The notes below the pieces were generated by a model. That model saw nothing but the letters and a program-made list of their open reading frames with translations, was not told the DNA's origin and did no database searches. The translations under genes and the position numbers were made by a program. Below are positions 49,024-58,286 of a stretch of 64,000 nt of DNA, one piece after another. This DNA comes from a bacterium (GTDB taxonomy: Bacteria; UBP6; UBA1177). The DNA lies in contig JAGCUA010000009.1 of assembly GCA_017963125.1 (NCBI GenBank), forward strand, positions 124,001 through 188,000, in the 5' to 3' direction. Position 1 is the stretch's first letter; each line of letters begins with the position of its first letter.

Positions 49024-49948
49024 CTTCTTTTTCCTCAAAATCTATGTTTTCGCGCGGATGTTTTTTATCGAATTCCCTATGTATCGCCTCCTGCTCGACA
49101 TGGGTGTAAATTTCAGTCGTGTTGATGCTCGAATGTCCTAAAAGCATCTGGACACTCCTAAGATCGGCACCTCCTTCAAGCAGATGCGTCGCGAATGTGT
49201 GGCGCAGTTTGTGAGGCGAAATATCCTTCGTTATTCCAGCCAACGCTGCGAATTCCTTGAGCTTTTTCCAGATCCCCTGCCGGGTCAGCTTGCTGCCTCT
49301 GTTGTTTATGAAGACGTAGTCGTTGAAATCCCCTTTTTTGAGCAGAGTATGCCTCATTCTGTCAATGTATTCATGCAGAAACCGCGCCGCATCGTCGCTG
49401 TACGGAACGACACGCTCCTTGCTCCCTTTGCCGAATACAAGCAGAAGCTGTTTCGCCCGATACACGTTGCCGATTTTGAGTTCTACCAGTTCCGAAACAC
49501 GGAGCCCTGACGAATAGAACATTTCAAGCATCGTTCTGTCCCGAAAACCTGACGCCGTAGAAAGATCGACTACCGAGAAAAGTTTCTGCAGTTCATCGTA
49601 AGTCAGAAAGACAGGCAGCGATTTCTTTAGTTTCACAGGCTCTAAAATCTCAAGCATTTCAGGGATAATGTAGTCATCTTCGAGCAGGAATTTAAGAAAT
49701 CCGCGAAGACTGGAGATCGAACGCGCTAAAGAACGGTCACTGAAATCTTTGTCTCTTGAAAGATGGATGACATATTCGCTGATGTTTACCGAATCAGCCT
49801 GGGTGAGACAGATCCCGTGCGAATCCAAATATTCAAGAAAATCAGTAAGATCGCGCTCGTAAGCTTCAACGCTGTTCAGCGCCAGCCTCTTTTCAAGTTT
49901 TATATGGTTCATATATTTCTTCAGAAGTCTGGAATCGTTTTTGTTCAT
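49016..49948 (-). CDS. Tyrosine recombinase XerC/XerD
   Basis: 310 residues, typical of chromosomal Xer recombinases that resolve chromosome dimers at dif. Catalytic residues are all present: Arg in SSGLRVSELVEL, Lys in FGKGSKERVVP, HKLRHTFATHL (His and Arg), LGHSSINTTEIYTHV (His and Tyr). The N-terminal SAM-like core-binding domain is complete. It is embedded in the tamB-to-ispD operon, overlapping ispD, and not flanked by phage genes, so a housekeeping role is likelier than an integrase. XerC and XerD cannot be told apart here. Confidence 0.93.
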   Translation of the reverse strand: MNKNDSRLLKKYMNHIKLEKRLALNSVEAYERDLTDFLEYLDSHGICLTQADSVNISEYVIHLSRDKDFSDRSLARSISSLRGFLKFLLEDDYIIPEMLEILEPVKLKKSLPVFLTYDELQKLFSVVDLSTASGFRDRTMLEMFYSSGLRVSELVELKIGNVYRAKQLLLVFGKGSKERVVPYSDDAARFLHEYIDRMRHTLLKKGDFNDYVFINNRGSKLTRQGIWKKLKEFAALAGITKDISPHKLRHTFATHLLEGGADLRSVQMLLGHSSINTTEIYTHVEQEAIHREFDKKHPRENIDFEEKEDD

Positions 49949-49954
49949 CTTCGC

Positions 49955-51385
49955 CTAATAAAAAAGAAAATCGTCAAGAATATCTGCGGCTTTACGGTAT
50001 GAATCTGTGTCATTGCCGATATTGCCGTGTTTTATCTGCTGCAAAAATATTGCTTTGAGTATTTCGTCGCACTTTTCGTGTCTGTAAATGAAAAGCATTA
50101 TTTCATACATATCCTTGTCAGCCTCGGTTTCAGGTTTTATCGAAAAAATCGCAGACGCAAGCCCTTTTCTCAGTATTTTCGCAGCTTCATCTTCGTTCAT
50201 ATCACGCTCTGTCACCGTTTTCAGGGCATAGGCGGCGTAACGCGCCCACTCAGGATAAGGGTCGTAAACTTTTTCAGGGTCGTTCTCAAGTCCTATGTAA
50301 TCAAGCCCCTTGCACTGCTCGATCATTCCTGCAAGTTTCAGAGAATGAGCGATCTCTTTTTTGCTTTCGTTGCTCAAATGCTTCATTCCGAAAACCCATT
50401 TGGTTTTTTCGGCAATATAAGCACATGCCTCTTCGTTTCTGACGAAATATGAAGAAAAAGGCTTGATATCATTCTGTTTTTTTACAAAATCTATCCAATT
50501 GACGGCTGCTTTCACGTCTTTGAACTCAAGCCAGCTTTCAGCCGCATTTTCTGTCATTCCGTACTGTCTCAGCAGGATATAGCGGTAAAGTCCGATATTT
50601 TTTCGGGAACCGTATATCCTTTCGACAAAATTGTAGAGAAAAGAACTCATAACCTCTGTTTCGTCCCTGTTCATTGCGACAAAACGGTTGAACAGCTCCT
50701 TAAAGAAAGGATCACTGTCAAGATTTACCCCTTTTTCAATGCCGGAGAGAATGGTTTTAAAGGAGGAAGCCAGAATGAAAAACACCGTTTTCGGCGTTAT
50801 CCTGTTTTCACGTCCGAGCCTTTTGTTGCGCAGGTTTACCGCCGCGAAGTTGAGGACAATCTCCGCCGTCAGTTTTCCTGAAAGATCTTCGACAGTTAAC
50901 GGCTCGCTATCTTCGTTCATGAGGAGAGACCTTACATATTTCTCATTTTCCCCTGAAATATCAGGGTCTTCGAAAGAAAAAGTGTCACTGCCGGAAGCGT
51001 GTTCGTTGATGTCGTTTGCCGCCATCTGCAGCAGATTGAAGAACTCGTCGTAAGGATTCGGAAAAGAAGACGGATATGCGTTGAGGTTCACCATCGTCAT
51101 GAGCAGAGTAAGTGCCGGCATGAACTGTCGCGTTCTCAAGTAGTAGAGATAGCGCACAGAAAACTGTTCCTGAGAAAAATCCACGGAATTCAAATAGTTA
51201 AAAAGCGCATCGCTCTCTTTATAAAAATCATCTGTCAGAGTGTGAGAGAAAGTCCTTCCCGATTCTATCAGAAAGATTTCTGGAAATATGAGCGACGGTT
51301 CGCAGAAAATTTCTTTTTCGAATGCTGAAACCGACGAAACAACAAGTGTCACGCCTGCAAAAAGCAGGATTTTAATTTTTCTCAT
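49955..51385 (-). CDS. Unknown secreted protein in the tamB operon
   Basis: 476 residues from the ATG at 51385, which places a signal peptide at the N-terminus (MRKIKILLFAGVTLVVSSVSA); a longer frame begins at 51439 but would lie inside the upstream gene. The remainder is helical and has no motif I recognise. Segments such as FSVRYLYYLRTRQFMPALTL and EDEAAKILRKGLASAIFSI recall helical-repeat proteins. It overlaps the small upstream gene by 14 bases and xerD follows 6 bases later. It is probably periplasmic and might work with TamB in the envelope. Function unknown. Confidence 0.65.
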   Translation of the reverse strand: MRKIKILLFAGVTLVVSSVSAFEKEIFCEPSLIFPEIFLIESGRTFSHTLTDDFYKESDALFNYLNSVDFSQEQFSVRYLYYLRTRQFMPALTLLMTMVNLNAYPSSFPNPYDEFFNLLQMAANDINEHASGSDTFSFEDPDISGENEKYVRSLLMNEDSEPLTVEDLSGKLTAEIVLNFAAVNLRNKRLGRENRITPKTVFFILASSFKTILSGIEKGVNLDSDPFFKELFNRFVAMNRDETEVMSSFLYNFVERIYGSRKNIGLYRYILLRQYGMTENAAESWLEFKDVKAAVNWIDFVKKQNDIKPFSSYFVRNEEACAYIAEKTKWVFGMKHLSNESKKEIAHSLKLAGMIEQCKGLDYIGLENDPEKVYDPYPEWARYAAYALKTVTERDMNEDEAAKILRKGLASAIFSIKPETEADKDMYEIMLFIYRHEKCDEILKAIFLQQIKHGNIGNDTDSYRKAADILDDFLFY

Positions 51386-51635
51386 TTTTGATTTCTGCAA
51401 AAAGCTTTTCTTTAATAATATTAAACTCTTTTCTGTCAATCATCCCGTTTTCGAGAAGATTTACGGCACGTTCTATTTTGGCAAGAAGCGGGTCCTGCCC
51501 GATCACGACTTTTATCTGGCTGTTGAGCATCGTGAAAAGTGCAAATTCTTTGGGCGTCATATCCAGATCATCCGCTTTTTTCAATATTTTTTCATACTGT
51601 TCTGCCGTACACTGAACATCAATCCTGTGTTTCAT
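51372..51635 (-). CDS. Small unknown protein, possible ribbon-helix-helix
   Basis: 87 residues. The N-terminus MKHRIDVQCTAEQYEKI could be a ribbon-helix-helix strand and first helix; the rest is helical and charged (AKIERAVNLLENGMIDRKEF). It overlaps the radical SAM gene by 17 bases and the secreted protein gene by 14. I cannot assign a function. The first half resembles antitoxin-like or mobilization RHH proteins, but no toxin partner lies adjacent. Confidence 0.5.
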   Translation of the reverse strand: MKHRIDVQCTAEQYEKILKKADDLDMTPKEFALFTMLNSQIKVVIGQDPLLAKIERAVNLLENGMIDRKEFNIIKEKLFAEIKNEKN

Positions 51636-52545
51636 CGTTCACCTCTTCTTCAAGATCCTGGATCCAGCCGTCAAACCCGAATTCGTCAGCAAGTTCAGCT
51701 ACTTGAGCGTATTCTTCTTTGTGAAGCTGACGGTTCAGCTTCGGGTTTTCAAGCGCCTTGTAAGCCGGAAAATACTGGCTCATGAGCGCTATTTTGAAGT
51801 TTAGGCCGCGCTTTTTGTATTCGTTTAAAACTTCCAGTGTTTTCAGTGAGTTGTCAATGTAATTCGGAAGAACAAGATGTCTTATTATGAGTCCTTTCTG
51901 CAGAATCCCGAGATCGTTTTCGACCCACGGGATATTCTTTTCCAGCAGCATATCCAAACATTTGAGTACAACATCGGCGTAATTTTTTATCGCGCATAAT
52001 TCTCGCGGCGCTTCATTTGTCACGTATTTCACATCAAAAAGAAAGATATCGCTTATCTGAAGGATTATTTTAAAAAGTTCTTCTGTCTGCGCTCCGTTGC
52101 AGTTGTAAACTATCGGAACTTTGATTTCGCCTCTGATTTTTTTGAAGGCTCTAAGCACTTTTCCGAGATAGTGGTCGCTTGTCACGAGATTGATATTATG
52201 CACTTTTTTGGCCAATAATTTGATTATATGAGCGGCGAACTCATCTATCGAATAAATTTTTCCGTTGTTTTCCTGGCTGATAGGCCAGTTCTGGCAGAAG
52301 ACACACTTCGCGCTGCAACCCGAAAAAAAGACGTTCCCGGCGCCGTTCCAGCCGCTGACCGGAGGTTCTTCGCCGTCATGAACAGCATAGCTTGCAACCT
52401 TGATCCCTTCTTCAACAGCTCCGCAGAAGCGCGGATTTCTGCCGCCGCACTTTATCGGACAGCATTTTCCTTCTTTAAACAATTCGTCAGCTCTTTCAAT
52501 TAAGCTGTCGAGCTTTTCTTCTGACATTTCAGTAAGTAAAGTCAT
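51619..52545 (-). CDS. Radical SAM protein, PflA-like (COG1313 type)
   Basis: 308 residues. The SAM-radical cluster motif is CSAKCVFCQNW (CX3CX2C). Additional Cys near the N-terminus (KCCPIKCGGRNPRFCG) match the class once annotated as putative pyruvate formate-lyase activating enzymes (COG1313). IFLFDVKYVTNEAPRELC and LVLPNYIDNSLKTLEVLNEY fit that class. The substrate is unknown; no glycyl radical enzyme is adjacent. It lies 7 bases after tamB and overlaps the small RHH-like gene. Oxygen-sensitive chemistry supports an anaerobic lifestyle. Confidence 0.87.
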   Translation of the reverse strand: MTLLTEMSEEKLDSLIERADELFKEGKCCPIKCGGRNPRFCGAVEEGIKVASYAVHDGEEPPVSGWNGAGNVFFSGCSAKCVFCQNWPISQENNGKIYSIDEFAAHIIKLLAKKVHNINLVTSDHYLGKVLRAFKKIRGEIKVPIVYNCNGAQTEELFKIILQISDIFLFDVKYVTNEAPRELCAIKNYADVVLKCLDMLLEKNIPWVENDLGILQKGLIIRHLVLPNYIDNSLKTLEVLNEYKKRGLNFKIALMSQYFPAYKALENPKLNRQLHKEEYAQVAELADEFGFDGWIQDLEEEVNDETQD

Positions 52546-52552
52546 ATCTCAC

Positions 52553-55500
52553 CTATTCAAAAACATATTCCAGTTTCAGGTCAAAACCTATACCGCCGTA
52601 ATTCGATTCAAGCATATCCTTGTTTTTCCATCCGAAAATAGTTTCAAAGAGTTTGGCCCGGTATTTCAGTTCGACTATCTGATCGGTAGTATCCAGAGGA
52701 TTCGATTCCAACATGAGGAAAAGATTCCTGTAAATCTCTTTTTCGGCAATAAGTTTCAGCACGGTTTTTTCATCGTATTCCGAATATTTCGGCACCAGTT
52801 CGAACTTGGAAAGCCTGAAGTTTTTACGGACTTCGGTCGTTATTCCCATGATATCGGTAGCAGCCGCGATAGCCAGATCACCCGAGAACTCGTCACCGAT
52901 GTTCCCCCACAGCAGAAGCGAGCGGAGCTGCTCCTGATCAAGCTGCGGTGTACTGTCGAAAGTTATGTCGAGTTCGCCGTCTATCGGGTATCCGGTCGCC
53001 GTCATCGTGATCCTGAAATCCTTGTTCGTATCCTGGATTTTTGTCGTGACGTTACGCGTCGATTCGAAATCAAGATACGGGTTTATGCCGCCGCCGTCAA
53101 AGACGATATTGCCTCTCGTTACGGTAAAATCATTCTGCTTATACTCGATTTTTCCGTTTTTGATGATGATCGTACCGTCAAGGTCAGGTTTCTGCGTAGT
53201 TCCGCTGAGAACAAGGTCGAGAAAAAGGTCTGACTGGATCAGATTTGTCCTTATCCTGATGTTGTTTTTTCCTGTTATTTTCAGGTTGAGATCGATCGGA
53301 TTGCTCTTGTCGAGCTGCGAACTCGCCTTCTTTTTGCCGAGTTTTGAGATCATTTTTATGAAATCACTGTCGAGGGAAAGTGGCTGGTTGTAGATGATGT
53401 TTTTCAGTTCAACGTCTCCGCTCAGCGAGAACTGGTCTTCCGAAAACGCGATAAGATCGAGGTTCGCCGAAACCGCGAAATCTCCGACCATCGCATATTT
53501 TCCTGTCAGATTGACTGCCGAAATATTCAGCGAGGCATTTTCGATCGGACTGATCCCCTTGCCCTGCCCTGTCAGAGTAAGTTTTCCGTCGCCTGCGTTT
53601 CCTGACAAACTTTCAAGAGTCCAGTTGTTGTTCTCGACAAGCAGAGTTCCGTTGAAATTTTTGAGGACGATCCTCGGATCCTGCAGAATATACGCGAAAT
53701 CTACAACATTCAGTTTGCCGCCGAAATTGGAATTTTTATAGGAAACATCAAAAAGTATCTTTCCGTCGAGGTTGTTTGCGCGGTAAGTCTCCTTCGCAGC
53801 GAGCTTTTTTACGAAAAATGTTCCGTCTGCATGGAGATAGGGATCAAATTTTTCAAGATCAAGCCCGCCTTCGATATAAAAATCGAGAGCATCTCCTTTG
53901 AAATAAGCCTTGTCGACCAGCGAAAGTCCGGTAAAATCTCCTGCAATTTCAAATGGTTTTACATTTTGGGCAAAAATATCTGATTTTTTCGCCTTAAGAT
54001 CTTTGAAATCAATATTCACTTTGTCTCCGCGGACTGCCGCATCAAGCGAAAGTTTGACGATAAGATCATCATTCTTGTAGACAAAATTTTTGATCGATGC
54101 ATCGGCTTTAAGTTTTTCTTTATCAAAATCGGGCAGTTCCACCGAAAATTCGACATTTTTTCCGAATCCGCCGTTCACGGTGAACATTTTATCTTCCGCG
54201 GTGTATTTGGCTTCGACGAAGAAATCGCCTGTTTTTATACCGTAGACTTCAAGTTTCGGGATCTCCAGCCTTCCGCTTGCATCTGGTGAAGCAAGTATAC
54301 CGTTGAGTTTTACGTCCAAAGTCGGCTTCTCAAACTTGATATCGTCGTAAAAATCGAAGTCCTCGGGATAAAAAGTGTCGAAATATGCTGATATTTTGCT
54401 GTTGAGATCGGCTTTTGCGAGCTCGGCATCGACTTTTATCGTGTTTCTTCCGTATACGATCTCACCTTTTCCGCCAAGATTTTCTGCGTCTTTTTCAAAC
54501 AGATCGACTTCGACCGAATCGGCTATCTTTATTCCGCCGTCCTCCCCTTTTTTTCTGAAGTCCTTGATTCTGGCCTGCGCACTCAGCTTGGAAAGACCGT
54601 TTTTGAAAAGACCTTCAGCCTGAAGCATCGCCGTGCCGGAAAAATCGTTCGTGTCGACTCCGAAAAGAGCCGATGCATCAGAGAGTCTGCCTTCCGCCTT
54701 GTTGATCTTGAAGTAAACCGGGAAATCGTCGTCGTTGAAGTCGATCGTGACTATCGAATCTTTCGAAGCAAGACTTTTCTGCCTGATTTCGTTGATAACG
54801 ATATCGAAAACGAAATTTGTCAGCCTGATGTCGATGTCACACATATCGGAATTGAAGCCAGCCATGTGGCATGCTTTGCCTTTGAAGTTGCTCGTAATAA
54901 CTGGATTCGTGTATAAACTCGTGACGAGAACTTCGATCGGTCCCTTTCCGCGGACATTGAAGCCTGCGATCTTTTTGATGTCTCTGCCGAGATCGATGTA
55001 AGAGCCTTTGACTATCGGGATGTGGAACCTCATCGTGTCGGCAAAACCGTAGAAAGAGTCTTTCAGGATGACGTGCGAAGACTCATCTATTGTCCTTGCA
55101 ACGGCGTCTTTCAGGTCGACTCCGTCAGCTCCTATTGCCAGATGCCCTGTGACGTAGACATCACGCGGCAGATCAAGGAGTTCCTTGTTCATAACGTCAA
55201 ATTCAGTGACGACAAGGTTTGCCTCCATGTCTTCGGCACGCAGTTTGTCAATGTCAAAACGGTATGAAACTGTTCCGGAAGCGATCATATTGACAAGACC
55301 GGTCTGAGTCATCCTGCGCAGACAGTTGTCGAAATCGAAGTCGTAAAGTCTGACAAAGCCTTTGATATTTCTTTCGGCATAGGGAAATTCGCCGTCGACA
55401 GAGATATTGACTTTGTTTTTGTGAAAGAAATTGAGCCTTTCGATGAAAGTCTTGGTCGGAGTCATCTTTATTTTTCCGTGGATATCCCACGGTTTGAAAC

Positions 55501-56422
55501 CTTCGATGTTGAGATTCGAGATCGAGATCAGAAGGTCGGTCTCAGGCAGCGCGTTAAGAACGTCAAGATTGAGTTTGCCCGCATTCCGCGGTTCAGGCGT
55601 CAGCCCTTTGTAGGTCCTGCTCTTCATTAGTCTCGGGATGTATGTCGCAAGATTTTCCATAGTGAAATCAAGGAAAAATTTGCCGTCAAGATTCATGCCG
55701 AACATTTCTCCGAGCTCGTTCAGCTTCAAAGCCACTGTTCCGCCGAAGAGATCCTGATTGTCATGCATCTGCTCTGCGCTCACCGAAAAAAGTTCCGAAG
55801 TAACCTTGAGCATATTGAGTGCATAGTTTTTATCATCGGCAGTAAAACTGAAAGCCAGACCGAGCGAAAGATCTTTTTTCATCACAGAATTCGAGGCGAT
55901 GAAAACATCCGGCATGTCAAGCTGGTAGAGTTTATTTCCGGCAAGAAAGACTTTTTTTGTGCTGAAAACGATTTTCTCGCCGTCTTTCATGACAAAATCA
56001 AGGTTTTTGATGTCTAATTCCTCGATCGGAAAAAACGGGATCCTGCTTGGAAGTTCAGAGTTTTCATCTTCTTTGACAGTCCCGCTGTTCTCTGCGAAAA
56101 GTTTCGTGTCGACAGAGATCTTAGTGTCGGTCATCTTGAAACTCTTCACCGTAAAGTGGTTTTTGAAAAGTCCGGAGAACTTCTTGCCGATGCTGAAAGA
56201 GAGAGTTCCGCTCTTTACGCTGACCGAATCCTTATACGAAAACACGAGGTTCTTCACCGAAAACGTGCCGTCAAAAGCAAGCTGAGGCGACTCGAAATCG
56301 TAAAAAATGCCGAACTGCTGCTGCAGGATAAACGAAGATAGCGGATAAAAGACAAATTTTATAATAAATATAAAACCTATAAAAAGGAAAAGTAAGGAAG
56401 CGAAAAAATTCTTTATCTTCAC
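52553..56422 (-). CDS. tamB: TamB-like translocation/assembly protein (DUF490)
   Basis: 1289 residues from GTG at 56422. A longer frame runs to 56494 but its first 24 codons are tRNA-Gly sequence, so GTG is chosen. One N-terminal membrane anchor (SLLFLFIGFIFIIKF) is followed by a very long, beta-rich periplasmic body of AsmA/TamB type. The C-terminal DUF490 region is seen in TMTATGYPIDGELDITFDS, QLRSLLLWGNIGDEFS and AATDIMGITTEVRKNF, the part that contacts the Omp85 partner TamA. TamB-like proteins move phospholipids or help outer-membrane proteins fold. It begins a probable six-gene operon with the tRNA ahead of it. A tamA gene is not in the window. Confidence 0.87.
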   Translation of the reverse strand: MKIKNFFASLLFLFIGFIFIIKFVFYPLSSFILQQQFGIFYDFESPQLAFDGTFSVKNLVFSYKDSVSVKSGTLSFSIGKKFSGLFKNHFTVKSFKMTDTKISVDTKLFAENSGTVKEDENSELPSRIPFFPIEELDIKNLDFVMKDGEKIVFSTKKVFLAGNKLYQLDMPDVFIASNSVMKKDLSLGLAFSFTADDKNYALNMLKVTSELFSVSAEQMHDNQDLFGGTVALKLNELGEMFGMNLDGKFFLDFTMENLATYIPRLMKSRTYKGLTPEPRNAGKLNLDVLNALPETDLLISISNLNIEGFKPWDIHGKIKMTPTKTFIERLNFFHKNKVNISVDGEFPYAERNIKGFVRLYDFDFDNCLRRMTQTGLVNMIASGTVSYRFDIDKLRAEDMEANLVVTEFDVMNKELLDLPRDVYVTGHLAIGADGVDLKDAVARTIDESSHVILKDSFYGFADTMRFHIPIVKGSYIDLGRDIKKIAGFNVRGKGPIEVLVTSLYTNPVITSNFKGKACHMAGFNSDMCDIDIRLTNFVFDIVINEIRQKSLASKDSIVTIDFNDDDFPVYFKINKAEGRLSDASALFGVDTNDFSGTAMLQAEGLFKNGLSKLSAQARIKDFRKKGEDGGIKIADSVEVDLFEKDAENLGGKGEIVYGRNTIKVDAELAKADLNSKISAYFDTFYPEDFDFYDDIKFEKPTLDVKLNGILASPDASGRLEIPKLEVYGIKTGDFFVEAKYTAEDKMFTVNGGFGKNVEFSVELPDFDKEKLKADASIKNFVYKNDDLIVKLSLDAAVRGDKVNIDFKDLKAKKSDIFAQNVKPFEIAGDFTGLSLVDKAYFKGDALDFYIEGGLDLEKFDPYLHADGTFFVKKLAAKETYRANNLDGKILFDVSYKNSNFGGKLNVVDFAYILQDPRIVLKNFNGTLLVENNNWTLESLSGNAGDGKLTLTGQGKGISPIENASLNISAVNLTGKYAMVGDFAVSANLDLIAFSEDQFSLSGDVELKNIIYNQPLSLDSDFIKMISKLGKKKASSQLDKSNPIDLNLKITGKNNIRIRTNLIQSDLFLDLVLSGTTQKPDLDGTIIIKNGKIEYKQNDFTVTRGNIVFDGGGINPYLDFESTRNVTTKIQDTNKDFRITMTATGYPIDGELDITFDSTPQLDQEQLRSLLLWGNIGDEFSGDLAIAAATDIMGITTEVRKNFRLSKFELVPKYSEYDEKTVLKLIAEKEIYRNLFLMLESNPLDTTDQIVELKYRAKLFETIFGWKNKDMLESNYGGIGFDLKLEYVFE

Positions 56423-56441
56423 GCGGCACCATCTAAAAAAA

Positions 56442-56517
56442 TGGAGCGGGCGACGGGACTCGGACCCGCGACATCCGGCTTGGGAAGCCGACACTCTACC
56501 AACTGAGTTACGCCCGC
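56442..56517 (-). tRNA. tRNA-Gly (anticodon CCC)
   Basis: 76 bases with encoded CCA. The acceptor stem GCGGGCG pairs with CGCCCGC, then T and CCA. The anticodon loop TTCCCAA sits between TCGGC and GCCGG, giving anticodon CCC (reads GGG). The D arm is normal with GG. The T-loop reads TCCGAGT rather than TTCGANT, so base 55 is C instead of U. A T run follows directly after CCA. Confidence 0.93.
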
Positions 56518-56529
56518 AAAAGCCGCAGA

Positions 56530-56557
56530 AATATACACTTTATGGTGTGGAAGTCAA
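56530..56557 (-). promoter_or_regulatory. Promoter for tRNA-Gly and probably the tamB operon
   Basis: Minus strand TTGACT (56552-56557), 16-bp spacer, TATATT (56530-56535), then TCTGCGGC and TTTT, with the tRNA starting 13 bases after the -10. Confidence 0.75.
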
Positions 56558-56562
56558 GATTA

Positions 56563-58209
56563 TCAGTCAGCCAGATTCTGGTAAAGTCTTCTTTTTATCT
56601 TTTTGGTCGAGGTTTTTTCAAATTCCTCTGGATGGATCCTTATATCTGAAAGTTTTGCGAAGGAAGCGAGTGTCGCGTTAAGTTTGAGGCGGCTATCTTC
56701 CATGATTTCTTTGAGTTTTTCGTCATCGATGCCGTCTTTTTTAGCTTTTGCCTTGTCGGGGCAGACGAACGCGACGAGTTTGTGTTCTTTGTTTTCGATC
56801 ACGAGAGATTCAAGGACATATGGCATCGAATTGATCTTTGCCTCGATTTCTTCCGGATAGATGTTCTGTCCGGAAGCAGAGAGGATCATGCTTTTGATGC
56901 GTCCTTTTATGAAGAGGAATCCCTTTTCGTCAATAAATCCGAGGTCGCCGGTGTGGAACCAGCCTTCGCCGTCGAATGCTTCGGCAGTTTCCTTCTCCAT
57001 TTTGTAGTAGCCGTCAAAGACGTTTTCGCCTTTCACGCAGATCTCCCCTATTCCATTGGCATCAGGAGAATCTATCTTTGCCTCAAGATAAGGGATCACT
57101 TTTCCGCAGCTTCCGACCGGACGGCCTTCAAAATAGTGGGCGTATGCGATAAGCGGAGCACATTCGGTCATGCCGTAACCGACCGTGAATCTGACGCCGC
57201 ACTTTTTGAAAAACTCTTCGATCTGCGGATTGAAAGCTGCTCCGCCGATAAGAAGTTCGAAGTGGTTGTTGCCGAAAGCGCTGTTTATCTGACTTCCTAT
57301 TTTTGAATAGATCAGTCTGTTCAGAAGCGGAATTTTTATGAGTGTCGCCAAAAGCCCTTTTTCAAGAAGCGGAACGATTTTCGACTGATATATCTTTTCC
57401 AGGATCAGCGGGACAGTGACGACAATTACGGGATTTATCTCTTCAAAAGCCTGCAGGATGACTTTAGGCGTCGGGATCTTTCCGAGGAAATATATGTGAG
57501 CACCGCGTGCAAACTGAGACAAAAAGTCATAAGCGCAGCCGAAGCAGTGTGCAAGCGGAAGAAACGCGAGAACCGTTCCAGGCTCGTCTTTCATAAGGTT
57601 GTCCACGAAGAATTTCACATTCACCATCAAGGCATTGTGATTCAGCATCACACCTTTAGAAAAACCGGTCGTCCCAGAAGTATAGACTATCGAAGCCTGG
57701 GTACTGCAGGGCATTTCGTCAAGATGAAAATTATCTTTAATTAACGGATTTTGTTTGATATTTTCTGCAATATCGATTTTCTTCCCCTCATCTTTCAGCG
57801 AGATGAAACCGAAATTTTCGAGAGAAACTGAAGCCTCGACTTTTTCAAAGGTCCGCCCTTCCACTCTCTCGAAGACCGAATCGGTCGCAAAGAAAAGGCG
57901 GGAATCAGAATGGTTGACGATATGGACGATCTCTTCGGGCGAAAAATCGACGAGGATCGGAACGATAACGGCTCCGTAAGTAACGGTCGCAAGGTAAGTA
58001 ATCGCCCAGTTCGATGAATTTCTGCCGCACAGAGCGATCTTGTCTCCCTTGTTGATGCCGAAGCTTTTAAACAGCTCATGTAGTCCGGTTATACTTGCCG
58101 CGACATCCGCATAAGAATATGTCGCTCCGCCGTAATCGCTGAAACAGGGATTTTTCCAGTTTTTAAGAATCGATCTTTCAAGCGTACCGACAAGATTTTC
58201 TTTTATCAT
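56563..58209 (-). CDS. AMP-binding acyl-CoA ligase (long-chain type)
   Basis: 548 residues from the ATG at 58209 with GAGAGGGA upstream; a TTG start 12 bases earlier lies in that site. ANL superfamily. Motifs: IVYTSGTTGFSKGVMLNH (P-loop), YGMTECAPLIAYAHY, GWFHTGDLGFIDEKGFLFI, GRIKSMILSASGQNIYPEEIE and the catalytic Lys region FEKTSTKKIKRR. This fits long-chain fatty acyl-CoA ligases; a fatty acyl-AMP ligase or arylic acid ligase is less likely. It stands alone. It may feed exogenous fatty acids to lipid synthesis. Confidence 0.87.
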   Translation of the reverse strand: MIKENLVGTLERSILKNWKNPCFSDYGGATYSYADVAASITGLHELFKSFGINKGDKIALCGRNSSNWAITYLATVTYGAVIVPILVDFSPEEIVHIVNHSDSRLFFATDSVFERVEGRTFEKVEASVSLENFGFISLKDEGKKIDIAENIKQNPLIKDNFHLDEMPCSTQASIVYTSGTTGFSKGVMLNHNALMVNVKFFVDNLMKDEPGTVLAFLPLAHCFGCAYDFLSQFARGAHIYFLGKIPTPKVILQAFEEINPVIVVTVPLILEKIYQSKIVPLLEKGLLATLIKIPLLNRLIYSKIGSQINSAFGNNHFELLIGGAAFNPQIEEFFKKCGVRFTVGYGMTECAPLIAYAHYFEGRPVGSCGKVIPYLEAKIDSPDANGIGEICVKGENVFDGYYKMEKETAEAFDGEGWFHTGDLGFIDEKGFLFIKGRIKSMILSASGQNIYPEEIEAKINSMPYVLESLVIENKEHKLVAFVCPDKAKAKKDGIDDEKLKEIMEDSRLKLNATLASFAKLSDIRIHPEEFEKTSTKKIKRRLYQNLAD

Positions 58210-58286
58210 TTTCCCTCTCAAACAACACTGTCAAAAAGTTTGACACAGCAATGTATAGCAAAGTTTCCGACTATTCAACAAAATCT

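Noticed and set aside
49016..49948. Phage or integrative-element integrase next to tRNA-Gly
   Set aside because: The recombinase is 6.5 kb from the tRNA in a housekeeping operon with no att-like repeat or phage genes; Xer is the better call.
56423..56494. 24-residue N-terminal extension of TamB
   Set aside because: It is encoded largely by the tRNA-Gly gene; a GTG at 56422 starts just before the membrane anchor.
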